From contig NZ_BMGS01000005.1 in NCBI RefSeq assembly GCF_014640315.1, positions 186,001-250,000 of the forward strand: a stretch of 64,000 nt of DNA, written 5' to 3'. Both the position numbers and the translations under genes were made by a program. Under the pieces are notes generated by a model, which worked only from the letters and a program-made list of their open reading frames with translations, was not told the origin of the DNA and ran no database searches. Below are positions 1-7,660 of this stretch, in pieces. The DNA comes from Hymenobacter glacieicola. Its GTDB lineage: Bacteria; Bacteroidota; Bacteroidia; Cytophagales; Hymenobacteraceae. The first letter of the stretch is position 1; each line of letters opens with the position of its first letter.

Positions 1-234
1 AGCTGGATATAGAGCTTATACTAAACGATATTCCTCAAATTTCAGGAAAACAATATAGGATATCCTGATATATAGGGAAAAACGAGCTCCATTGGAAAAG
101 GTAAAGTGGGAGGGTATAGAAATTATTTTAGCCCTCTGAAGGCTGGAATAGAAGTTTTAGAGGCAGATTAAAATAATTTTAACGGGTTGGCACGTAGTTA
201 GGTAAAAGGCGCATATCCATAAGCTGTTTTAGAT
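1..234. other. AT-rich leader upstream of the efflux operon
   Basis: No gene is visible. The stretch is much more AT-rich than the rest of the window and contains runs such as aattatttta. It probably carries the promoter of the TolC-like gene that follows. No clear operator dyad was recognised, and any regulator lies outside the window. Confidence 0.4.
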
Positions 235-1575
235 ATGCTTTTCCGACCACAAGACGCTGCCCCATTTTTAGCTACCCTCGGGTTGCTGGTGGGAAGTGCG
301 GCGCACGCTCAGGTGCCGCTATCCGCAGCAACCCCCGGCGACTCCCTGTCGCTGGAAACTACCGTCCGCTCCGTGCTGGATGCCAACCCGGCCATCAATG
401 CCCTGCAAGAAGAAGTAAACCAGGCCCAAAGCCGCCTCGACGAAAGCCGCACCTACCTGCGACCCGTAGTAGATGGCACCGTAAGCTACACCCGCGTTGA
501 TCCGCAGGTGAAGCTGCAGCTAAATCCCGATGAGCCTGGTTTTCAGCTGGCTCCGAACAACAACTACGATGGGCACGTAACGGCCCGCTATACTGTGTTG
601 GACTTTGGGCGCGCTAATGCGGCCATTGAAGCCGCCCGCAGCCGCACGCTTACGGCCGCCGACCAGATAAACGTTACCCGCCGCGACCTGGCCTTCGCCG
701 CCGCCCAGAGCTACTACAGCATCCTATTCGCCCGCGAAGCCATCCGGGTGCAGGACGCCCAACTTGCCTCCCTGCGCCAGCACCAGCGCGAAATGGAAAA
801 GCGGGTAGAAGGCGGGGTGAGCACCAACTTCGACGTGACCACCACGCAAGTGCGCATCGCCCAAGCTCTGGACCGCCGGATTGACTTGCAAAACCAGCTG
901 CGCAACCAGGAAATTCAGCTGGCCCGCCTGCTGCACCGCCCCGAGTCGGCGGTAACGCCGGTGCGCGGCCGCTTCGAGTACAACCCGCAACCGGTGAACG
1001 TGGAGGAAGCCCTGGCCAAAGGCTCGGAGAACCGGCCCGAGGTAAAGCTGGCCAAGGACGCCGAGCAAACCGCCTCGGCCCAGCTGCGGGTGGCCGAAAC
1101 CAGCAACAAGCCCAGCCTGACGGTGCTGGCCCAGGCCGGGGGCAAGAACGGCTACATCGTGCCTAACCTGGAGCGCGTGCGCTTCAACACGGTAGCCGGC
1201 GCCCAGCTTTCCATTCCGATTTACGACGGCGACCGGAACCGCTACCAGCGGGCGGCCGCGCAATCGGCTATTAAAGGGGCTCAGGCCCGCACCCAGGACA
1301 CTCAGGAGCAAGTGCGCGCCGACGTGTTGCAGGCCGTGAACAACTTGCAAACCAGCACCGCCCGCTACGATAACTCGCAAGTCCAGATCAGCCAGGCTAC
1401 CGACGCCCTGACCCGCGCCAAAGCCCGCTACCGCTACGGAGTAGGCAGCAACCTGGACGTGCTGGACGCGGAAACCCAACTGGCGCAGTCCCGCCTCTCA
1501 CGCCTGCAGGCCATTTACAACTACACCCTCGGCCAGTACCAGCTGCGCCGCGCCACCGGCGAGCAGATCTGGTAA
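235..1575 (+). CDS. TolC-family outer membrane efflux protein
   Basis: Outer-membrane channel of a tripartite efflux or export pump. The 446-residue product has a signal peptide (hydrophobic LATLGLLVG, cleavage probably after AHA near residue 25). Two outer membrane efflux (OEP) helical repeats follow, at about residues 40-230 and 250-440, rich in the long Gln/Arg/Ala helices that build the periplasmic tunnel. The length is normal for the family. The ATG at 235 is the only sensible start before the signal peptide. It heads a same-strand group with a stress protein, EmrA and EmrB, so it most likely docks with the membrane fusion protein at 2182 and the MFS pump at 3840. The substrate cannot be told from the sequence. 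Confidence 0.93.
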   Translation: MLFRPQDAAPFLATLGLLVGSAAHAQVPLSAATPGDSLSLETTVRSVLDANPAINALQEEVNQAQSRLDESRTYLRPVVDGTVSYTRVDPQVKLQLNPDEPGFQLAPNNNYDGHVTARYTVLDFGRANAAIEAARSRTLTAADQINVTRRDLAFAAAQSYYSILFAREAIRVQDAQLASLRQHQREMEKRVEGGVSTNFDVTTTQVRIAQALDRRIDLQNQLRNQEIQLARLLHRPESAVTPVRGRFEYNPQPVNVEEALAKGSENRPEVKLAKDAEQTASAQLRVAETSNKPSLTVLAQAGGKNGYIVPNLERVRFNTVAGAQLSIPIYDGDRNRYQRAAAQSAIKGAQARTQDTQEQVRADVLQAVNNLQTSTARYDNSQVQISQATDALTRAKARYRYGVGSNLDVLDAETQLAQSRLSRLQAIYNYTLGQYQLRRATGEQIW

Positions 1576-1680
1576 TGGTGAAATGGTGAGATGGTGAAAT
1601 AGTGAGTTGCCGTTCAGCTTCTCCTGCTCGCGCCATTAGCACATCAAACTCACCATTTCACTATTTCACCACTTCACTGA
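1574..1680. repeat. Long imperfect inverted repeat (cassette A)
   Basis: The left arm (about 1577-1609) is made of repeated gtgaaat and gtgag units. The right arm (1645-1680) is its imperfect reverse complement, with about 35 bases between. It fills the gap between the TolC-like gene and the stress-protein gene. The RNA would form a long hairpin, possibly acting in processing or attenuation (inference). Similar layouts recur through the window. Confidence 0.75.
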
Positions 1681-1681
1681 T

Positions 1682-2107
1682 ATGACCATCCTGTGTCCGA
1701 TTGATTTTTCTGCTGCTACTGCTGCGGTGGTGAAGTACTCGGCGGCGCTGGCGGCGGGTACGGGGGCTGCGCTGCGGCTCCTGCACGTGCTGGAACCGCA
1801 GCCTACACCTGCCGTTGGCTTAGCGCATGATGTAACGCTGGCCCGGCAGCTGGCCGCGTGCCGCGAAACGGCTCAGGCCGCTGGCGCTCAGGTGGCTACC
1901 GTTATTCGGCACGGCGATGCTGCCCGCGAAATCGTAGAGGAAGCACGCCGCTACCCCACTGACATTATTGTGATTGGAGCGCACGGCCAAACGGGCCTTA
2001 CCCGCTTTCTGATGGGGAGCACCGCCGAAACCGTCGTGCGAACGGCTGCCTGCGTGACCCTGCTGGTAAAGCCCGGCTGCCCCTCGGCCTACCGTCAATC
2101 AGCCTAG
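1682..2107 (+). CDS. Universal stress protein (UspA family)
   Basis: Small cytoplasmic nucleotide-binding stress protein, 141 residues, one Usp domain. Asp8 in CPIDFS and the G-2x-G-9x-G-S/T motif (Gly99, Gly102, Gly112-Ser113) match the ATP-binding subgroup. The ATG follows cassette A by one base. Its place between the outer-membrane channel and EmrA suggests it is co-transcribed with the pump. Usp proteins often sit beside transporters and may sense their energy state (family knowledge; the role here is inferred). Confidence 0.92.
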   Translation: MTILCPIDFSAATAAVVKYSAALAAGTGAALRLLHVLEPQPTPAVGLAHDVTLARQLAACRETAQAAGAQVATVIRHGDAAREIVEEARRYPTDIIVIGAHGQTGLTRFLMGSTAETVVRTAACVTLLVKPGCPSAYRQSA

Positions 2108-2181
2108 TTCCCCCAAGGTCCTTGTTCGCTGAACACAGGACCTGTTTTCCACCATCTGACAACGAACAACCAAGTACCCAT

Positions 2182-3288
2182 ATGGCAACTCCCGTTCAAC
2201 ACGATTCGACCGTAGCGCCTACCCCATCCGCGGCTCACGCGCCGGTAGTGGACGAGCAGCCCGAGGGCCGCTCCAAGCGCCCAATTATCTTTATCATTCT
2301 GGCCCTGGTACTGCTGGTGGGCGGCTACTTCGGCTGGCAGCGTTATCAGTTCGGCCAAACCCACGAAGAAACCGACGACGCCCAGGTAGAAGGCGACGTG
2401 TACCCCATTCTGCCCCGGGTATCGGGTCCGGTGCTGGAAGTGAAAGTAGAAGACAACCAGCCCGTTAAGAAAGGCGACGTGCTGGTAACCGTGGACCCGG
2501 CCGACTATCAGCAGCGCGTGAATGCTGCCGAAGCTGCCCTGGCCGCCGCCCAAGCCAACGTGGTAGCCGCCCGCGCCGCCGTAGGCACGGCTACCGCCAA
2601 CGTTAGCACCGCCCAAACGACCATTGGGGTCAGTGAAGCCAACCGAGCCCGCTTACAGAAGGATCTGAAGCGCAGTGAGTTCCTACGCAAGGAAGACATC
2701 ATCCCGCAAAGTGAGTACGACGCCGTGCAGGCCAACCTGAAATCAACGACGGCGCAGCGGGCTACGGCCCAGCAGCAGGTGCGCGTGGCTCAGCAGCAGG
2801 TAGAAGCGGCGCGGCAGCAGGTAGCCGTAGCGGAAGCCGTGGTAAAGCAGCGCCAAGCCGACTTGGATAACGCGCGTCTGCAGCTGAGCTATACTACCAT
2901 CACGGCGCCCGCCAACGGCATCGTAAGCAAGAAGAACGTGCAACCTGGCCAGTTGGTGAGCCCTAACCAGCAGCTCATGGGCCTGGTAGCCAGCGGCAAC
3001 ACCTGGGTAATTGCCAACTTCAAGGAAACCCAGCTGGAAAACATGCGCGTGGGTCAGCCCGTGAACGTGGAGGTGGATGCCTACCCGAACGAGGAATTCT
3101 CGGGCAAAATCGAGTCGCTCTCGGCTGCTACCGGTGCCCGCTTCGCCCTGCTGCCCCCCGATAACGCCAGCGGCAACTTCGTGAAAGTAACCCAGCGCGT
3201 GCCCGTCAAAATCGTGCTCGACAAAGTGGACCCCGAACACCCCCTGCGCGCCGGCATGAGCGTCACCGCAACAGTTGCGGTGAAATAA
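2182..3288 (+). CDS. emrA: HlyD/EmrA-type membrane fusion protein
   Basis: Periplasmic adaptor of an MFS-driven tripartite efflux pump. With the ATG at 2182 the protein has 368 residues: a hydrophilic N-terminus, one inner-membrane helix (about 34-52), a first lipoyl half with the ETDDAQVEGDVYPILPRVSG signature of EmrA proteins (about 63-82), a long alpha-helical hairpin rich in Ala/Gln (about 115-235), the second lipoyl half (TITAPANGIVSKKNVQPGQL) and a beta-barrel domain. A TTG at 2122 is in frame, but the ATG gives the normal EmrA N-terminus. It should link EmrB (3840) to the TolC-like channel (235). An antisense gene within an inverted repeat separates it from emrB. Confidence 0.93.
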   Translation: MATPVQHDSTVAPTPSAAHAPVVDEQPEGRSKRPIIFIILALVLLVGGYFGWQRYQFGQTHEETDDAQVEGDVYPILPRVSGPVLEVKVEDNQPVKKGDVLVTVDPADYQQRVNAAEAALAAAQANVVAARAAVGTATANVSTAQTTIGVSEANRARLQKDLKRSEFLRKEDIIPQSEYDAVQANLKSTTAQRATAQQQVRVAQQQVEAARQQVAVAEAVVKQRQADLDNARLQLSYTTITAPANGIVSKKNVQPGQLVSPNQQLMGLVASGNTWVIANFKETQLENMRVGQPVNVEVDAYPNEEFSGKIESLSAATGARFALLPPDNASGNFVKVTQRVPVKIVLDKVDPEHPLRAGMSVTATVAVK

Positions 3289-3291
3289 GTT

Positions 3292-3840
3292 TTAGGGTAG
3301 GAGGGTGTGGGGGTAGGAGTTTAGGAGGGAATAGCTTCTTTATATTAAGGGGCATCTTTTTCTCTTCTAATCCTTTCCCGCGCCGTTTTTTCGGCTTTGC
3401 CAAGAATGGCCATAATAGCATTGGCCTCGCTGAGTAACTCATCGAGTTTGCCTACGGGCAAGGTGCCAGCCTCATTTAGCAATTCAAGCCACAAAACGGA
3501 CTCATCAGCTTCTTCTAGGGCAATGTGCAGCTTGGCGGCAAATTCTCGTTGGGAGCGGGCTCGGCAGGCGGCCCGGTAATTTGCCGCTACTGACATACCG
3601 GCGCGTACTAGTTGTGCGCCAGCGGCCCGACAGGAAGGAGTTACCGGTAACCTGTCAGTCAGTTTCATTACCCGTAGCGCAAATGCTTTGATGCGCTGTC
3701 TAAACTCCTCCGCGAAGTCAAAATTGGATTGTGTATTCGGCATAACTCGATAGTCATTGCGTTTATGTGGAGCTAAAAAAGCTTAAACGCCGCTAATCCC
3801 CTCACGCCCTCCTACCCCCATACCCTCTTACCCTACCTAA
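3292..3840. repeat. Long inverted repeat enclosing the four-helix-bundle gene (cassette B)
   Basis: The left arm, 3292-3329, contains gggtaggagggtgtggggg. The right arm, 3798-3840, is its imperfect reverse complement (cctcctacccccataccct) and ends at the first base of the emrB start codon. The complete four-helix-bundle gene lies between the arms on the opposite strand. The arrangement resembles 23S rRNA intervening sequences, whose ends pair into a stem around an S23 reading frame, and it looks like a discrete insertion into the emrA-emrB gap. Confidence 0.7.
3345..3743 (-). CDS. Four-helix-bundle protein (S23/IVP family)
   Basis: 132 residues, almost wholly helical. It has the hallmarks of the S23/TIGR02436 four-helix-bundle family: an early FAEEFRQRIKAFALRVMKLT helix, then AAGAQLVRAGMSVAANYRAA, then a helix pair with ALEEADESVLWLELL and a final SEANAIMAILGKAEKTA helix. 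Relatives are encoded in intervening sequences of 23S rRNA genes and as stand-alone genes; they form pentameric barrels and probably bind nucleic acid (family knowledge). Here it is antisense to its neighbours and lies inside an inverted repeat between emrA and emrB, so it looks like cargo of a small insertion, not a pump component. The ATG start at 3743 is well placed. Confidence 0.88.
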   Translation of the reverse strand: MPNTQSNFDFAEEFRQRIKAFALRVMKLTDRLPVTPSCRAAGAQLVRAGMSVAANYRAACRARSQREFAAKLHIALEEADESVLWLELLNEAGTLPVGKLDELLSEANAIMAILGKAEKTARERIRREKDAP

Positions 3841-5411
3841 TGGAAACCGGATTTACCAAGTGGATCATCGTCATTACGGTGGTGATGTGCTGCTTGCTGG
3901 AGCTCATTGATACCAGCATCGTAAACGTGGCCCTGACCCAGATGATGGGCAACCTCTCGGCCACGCAGCAGGAAGTCAGCTGGGTAGTGGCCTCCTACGG
4001 CATTGCCAACGTGATTGTCATTCCCATGACGGGCTTCCTGGCCGAGCAGTTCGGCCGCAAAAACTACTACCTGTTCTCCGTGATTCTGTTCACGGTGGCC
4101 TCCATGCTCTGCGGGCAGAGCACCAACATCTGGGAGCTGGTGGCCTTTCGCTTTATCCAAGGCATTGGCGGGGGCGCCCTGATGGCTACTTCCCAGGCCA
4201 TCCTCATCGACACCTTCCCGCCCAAGCAGCTGGCCCTGGGCCAGGCCCTGTTCGGGATGGGCGTAATTATCGGCCCCACCATCGGCCCCACGCTGGGCGG
4301 CTACATTGTGGATAACTACGACTGGCCCTGGATTTTCTACGTGAATGTGCCAGTGGGCATTCTGGCCTCCATTTTCACCGTGCTGTTTATCCGCGACCCG
4401 GAGCGCATCCGCAATGCTATACCGCGGCCCCTGCGCGAAATCGACTGGGCGGGTATCTTCCTGCTGATTCTGGGGGTAGGCTCCTTGCAACTGGTGCTGG
4501 AGCAGGGCGAAACTGAAGACTGGTTTGAGAGCCTGTACATCAACTTCTTCACCCTGATGGCCGTGGTAGGAATGGTAGGATTTATCTGGCGTGAGCTGAC
4601 GGCCGAGCAACCCATTGTGGATTTGCGCGTGCTCACGCGCAGCCGCAACCTGGCCATTGGCGCGTTTCTGTCGTTTATTCTGGGCTTTGGGCTGTTTGCA
4701 TCGGTGTTCGTATTCCCGATTTTCTGCCAGCGCATTCTGGGCTTCACGGCGGAGCAAACGGGCTACCTACTGCTACCCGGCGCCCTGCTTTCGGGCTTTA
4801 TGATGCCGGTGGTGGGCAAGATGATTCAGGGCGGCGTGCCGCAGAAATACATTCTGCCCGTGGGTTTTACCATCTTCTTTATCTTCTCCTACTGGATGAG
4901 CACCCAGATTTCGCCCACGGCCGGCGAGAGTGACTTCTTCTGGCCCCTTATTCTGCGCGGATTCGGGCTGGCCCTGTTGTTTCTGCCCATTACCACCATG
5001 TCGTTGTCGGGCATTAGTGGCAAGGACGCCGGGCAGGCCGCCGGCCTTACCGGCATGATTCGCCAGTTGGGTGGCTCGTTCGGGGTGGCGCTGGTCGGAA
5101 CCTACCTGGAGCGCTCCATTGCCCAGAACCGGGAGGGTATTTCCGCCAATGTTTCCCTCTACGACCCCGAAACCCAGCAGCGCCTGCAGGGCCTCACGGC
5201 CAGCTTCATGAGCAAAGGCGCCAGCTTCCTCGATGCCCAGCAGCAGGCCTACGCGGCCCTGGGCGGCATGATCATGAAGCAAACCTCCATTATCACCTAT
5301 GCCCAAACCTTCCTGATGATTGGCGCCTTTTTCCTGCTCTGCCTCCCCCTGATGCTACTAGTGCAACGCCCCAAGCCCGGCGAAAAGGTAGACCTGAACG
5401 CCGCCCACTAG
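3840..5411 (+). CDS. emrB: DHA2-family MFS drug exporter (EmrB/QacA)
   Basis: Inner-membrane proton-coupled drug exporter, 523 residues, about 14 transmembrane helices. LIDTSIVNVAL in helix 1 is the DHA2 motif (usual form LDxTIVNVAL). Motif A appears as GFLAEQFGRK (about 61-70), and the antiporter motif C region as GMGVIIGPTIGPTLGG. The tail is cytoplasmic. It pairs with EmrA at 2182 and the channel at 235. The start codon abuts the right arm of the inverted repeat, so that repeat may affect translation of emrB relative to emrA (inference). Substrate unknown. Confidence 0.94.
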   Translation: METGFTKWIIVITVVMCCLLELIDTSIVNVALTQMMGNLSATQQEVSWVVASYGIANVIVIPMTGFLAEQFGRKNYYLFSVILFTVASMLCGQSTNIWELVAFRFIQGIGGGALMATSQAILIDTFPPKQLALGQALFGMGVIIGPTIGPTLGGYIVDNYDWPWIFYVNVPVGILASIFTVLFIRDPERIRNAIPRPLREIDWAGIFLLILGVGSLQLVLEQGETEDWFESLYINFFTLMAVVGMVGFIWRELTAEQPIVDLRVLTRSRNLAIGAFLSFILGFGLFASVFVFPIFCQRILGFTAEQTGYLLLPGALLSGFMMPVVGKMIQGGVPQKYILPVGFTIFFIFSYWMSTQISPTAGESDFFWPLILRGFGLALLFLPITTMSLSGISGKDAGQAAGLTGMIRQLGGSFGVALVGTYLERSIAQNREGISANVSLYDPETQQRLQGLTASFMSKGASFLDAQQQAYAALGGMIMKQTSIITYAQTFLMIGAFFLLCLPLMLLVQRPKPGEKVDLNAAH

Positions 5412-5451
5412 CGGCAAAACCGGAGAAATGTGTTTAACCACCGCATGCTTC

Positions 5452-5502
5452 ACCACGCAAACGGCCCTGGCAGGTAGCTCCTGCCAGGGCCGTTTGCGTG
5501 GT
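5452..5502. terminator. Bidirectional terminator after emrB
   Basis: A perfect 23-base stem (5452-5474 with 5480-5502) around a 5-base loop, between convergent genes. There is no long T run, but the position and strength fit a shared terminator. Confidence 0.8.
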
Positions 5503-5523
5503 AAGGAAGTTCCTGAAACTTTG

Positions 5524-6225
5524 CTAAAAAGCCCAGCCAATATTGAGGCCAGAGGATACTTTCAGCGGAATCTCTTTGTTCTGGGTACCGGTGTAAGCGC
5601 CGTGTTTGTCGTAGGTTTTTTCCGTTTTGTTGCGGTAGCCGAGCCCCGTAAACACATCAACCACGAAGTGCCGGCCCAGGATTTCCTGGAAGCCGAACAA
5701 CAGGTTGTAGTTGTGATTGGTGGTGTTAATGCTGAAGCGGATGTCCAGATCTTTTACCTCGGAGCGGTAGGTAGCCGTTGTGTACGAGTAATGGGGCGAG
5801 AGGTAAAAGCCCTCGGGCGCCGACTTACGTTTGGTGAGGTAACGCTTGTACTGGAGCTGGAATCGGTGGCCTCGGGTGCGCGTTTCCACGTCGGTCCAGG
5901 CCACGTGGCCGTGCCCGTTGGCGAGCAGGGCGGAGGTAATGGTGGCGCTCAGAGCCGCACTGCCGATAAAGTTGAAAGGGTAGTTGGTACTCAGGTAAGA
6001 GTAACTGCCCATGATGCTGCTACGGCCGCTGACTACCCGCTCATACCCAACCCGCGACTCGACGGAAAAGGGCAATTGACCGTGTATCCAGCCCAGAGGG
6101 GCTAGCTTGATGAGGTTCTTTTTGGCCCCCGCTGCCTTGTCAGGCGACTGAGCCGCCGCTCCACCCGCCAGCAAACAAGCCATAACAAAAAGGCTACTCC
6201 AGCGGGTAGGTGCAGACAGGTTCAT
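5524..6225 (-). CDS. Outer-membrane beta-barrel protein, DUF3575-like
   Basis: 233 residues with a signal peptide ending near AAAQ (about 26). Alternating polar/aromatic strands follow (FQLQYKRYL, YLSPHYSYTTATYRS, HNYNLLFGFQEIL, FVVDVFTGLGYR), and the C-terminal residue is Phe, typical of outer-membrane barrels. KNLIKLAPLGWIHGQLPFSVESRVGYERVV near the N-terminus resembles the conserved start of DUF3575 proteins. Monocistronic, convergent with emrB. The function is unknown; the family assignment is from pattern only. Confidence 0.75.
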   Translation of the reverse strand: MNLSAPTRWSSLFVMACLLAGGAAAQSPDKAAGAKKNLIKLAPLGWIHGQLPFSVESRVGYERVVSGRSSIMGSYSYLSTNYPFNFIGSAALSATITSALLANGHGHVAWTDVETRTRGHRFQLQYKRYLTKRKSAPEGFYLSPHYSYTTATYRSEVKDLDIRFSINTTNHNYNLLFGFQEILGRHFVVDVFTGLGYRNKTEKTYDKHGAYTGTQNKEIPLKVSSGLNIGWAF

Positions 6226-6349
6226 AAGAAACGGGAAAGGGTAGGAGTGAAACCAATACCGAAGACAGTAGAAATGAAAAAGCCCCCTACCAGACGCGGG
6301 CTAGAGCTTTAGGTAGATGGGTTGCCACCCGCGCACTGCACCAAGCAAA

Positions 6350-6389
6350 CAGCCCCAGGCGCTGCTGTACCGAGCATGGCCTGGGGCTG
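6350..6389 (-). terminator. Probable terminator of the 6421 lipoprotein gene
   Basis: An 11-base stem, cagccccaggc (6350-6360) with gcctggggctg (6379-6389), just downstream of the minus-strand stop codon. No strong T run follows. Confidence 0.5.
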
Positions 6390-6420
6390 GTGGGCAAGTA
6401 AGCGCTGACTGCTTATTAAA

Positions 6421-7458
6421 CTACTGATACTGAATGTAGAGGGGCTTGGGCGTTAGCTCGCTCAACACCTCTTTGGGAGTCATGATGTGGTGGGGCTTGG
6501 GCCGGGCATCGTACTCGTAGAACAGCTTGAAACCCGTGTACTGAACCGGCTCCGTCTGGATGTAGTCGTGGTAGGAGTCCTTTTTCAGGGTCGGCTCGCC
6601 GTGGCCGTCCATGTGCATCACAATCTGCACGCGCGGGTCCAGTTTGATGTTTTTGTAGTTGGTAATCATCTTCCGGGTGAAGCGGTGCACCGTCAGGACT
6701 TTGGGCGGCAGCTTGTTTTCGCTCACGATGCGGGCCAGGAAGTTTACCGTAAAGTTTACATCCTTGGCGTCGAGGGTCCCAATTTTCTGGTTGGGCCGCA
6801 CGCCGGGCATGGTGGAAAGCGAAAACTCCGGGTCGATGCCCAGGTGCACGATAGGGTCTTTCAGGTACTGCTCCAGCTTGGGCAGCTCGGCTTCCAGGGT
6901 GCTGTGGCCCGGCTGCACGTCCAGGAACAGGATGCAGTTGTGCTCCTTGGCCCAGCTGAGTACTTCCTCAATGGTGGCCTTGGAGTTCATCAGGCGCCAC
7001 TTGCCATCCTTGCCGGGCGTGCCCTGAGCCGTGATGGTCACGTTGTGCAGGGCGGCCTGCACCGGAATCGAGGGGTCAGCCTCTTGCCATTCCTTCAGCA
7101 CGCCCGCAAACTTGCGGAACATCTGCTCCTTGGGCTCCCGGCCCAGAATACCCATGCCCTTCGAGCGGATATTACCATAGAAAGCCACAATGCGGTGACC
7201 GGGCAGAATGGCGCCGGGCAGCTGGCCGTTTTTCTTGGCAATGGAGTCGGCCTTGAGCGAGTCGCGCTGCATGGCGGCCCGTTTCAGCGCTACGGTATCT
7301 ACCACCACGGGCTTGGCCGAGTCAGCGGCGGCTGAGGGGTTTTCCGCGTCGGTGCCGGAGCGGGAGCCGCAGCCAGACAAGGTGGTGAGGGTAAAGGCGA
7401 GGCCCAGGGAAGCCAGCGCGGGGGCCGTCAGGCGGGTGAAGGTCCGGAAATAAGACAC
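6421..7458 (-). CDS. Lipoprotein of unknown function, possible TIM-barrel fold
   Basis: 345 residues. The signal peptide ends in a lipobox (TLSGC, Cys at about 30), so the mature protein is probably lipid-anchored in the envelope. After a Ser/Asp/Lys-rich linker the domain begins at GAILPGHRIVAFYGN. It contains alternating strand-helix elements with CILFLDVQPGHSTLEAEL, HLGIDPEF, KVLTVHRFT and VQIVMHMDGHGEP, as in a TIM barrel with acidic and His residues at strand ends. Similarity to glycoside hydrolases or phosphodiesterases is possible but not established. Transcribed alone, with its own hairpin downstream. No function is assigned. Confidence 0.7.
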   Translation of the reverse strand: MSYFRTFTRLTAPALASLGLAFTLTTLSGCGSRSGTDAENPSAAADSAKPVVVDTVALKRAAMQRDSLKADSIAKKNGQLPGAILPGHRIVAFYGNIRSKGMGILGREPKEQMFRKFAGVLKEWQEADPSIPVQAALHNVTITAQGTPGKDGKWRLMNSKATIEEVLSWAKEHNCILFLDVQPGHSTLEAELPKLEQYLKDPIVHLGIDPEFSLSTMPGVRPNQKIGTLDAKDVNFTVNFLARIVSENKLPPKVLTVHRFTRKMITNYKNIKLDPRVQIVMHMDGHGEPTLKKDSYHDYIQTEPVQYTGFKLFYEYDARPKPHHIMTPKEVLSELTPKPLYIQYQ

Positions 7459-7591
7459 TGAAGGAAAACGGATTGAAGGCGAAAGGAGGCTCTAAGGTAG
7501 CGGGTTTCCGACTGAAAAGTGGAATGCAGGGTTCAGGTAGATTACCCGTGGCCCTTGTTTTCCTAAGGTTTTAATGGCTCGGGCAGTTACG

Positions 7592-7627
7592 CCAACGGCC
7601 ACCCTGAACGCTCAGGATGGCCGTTGG
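7592..7627 (-). terminator. Terminator downstream of the BlaR1-like gene
   Basis: A 16-base stem, ccaacggccaccctga (7592-7607) with tcaggatggccgttgg (7612-7627), one mismatch, 4-base loop, 33 bases past the stop of the minus-strand gene. Confidence 0.65.
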
Positions 7628-7660
7628 GCTAAGCTAATCTTGCTAAACAAGGCGGCTTGA

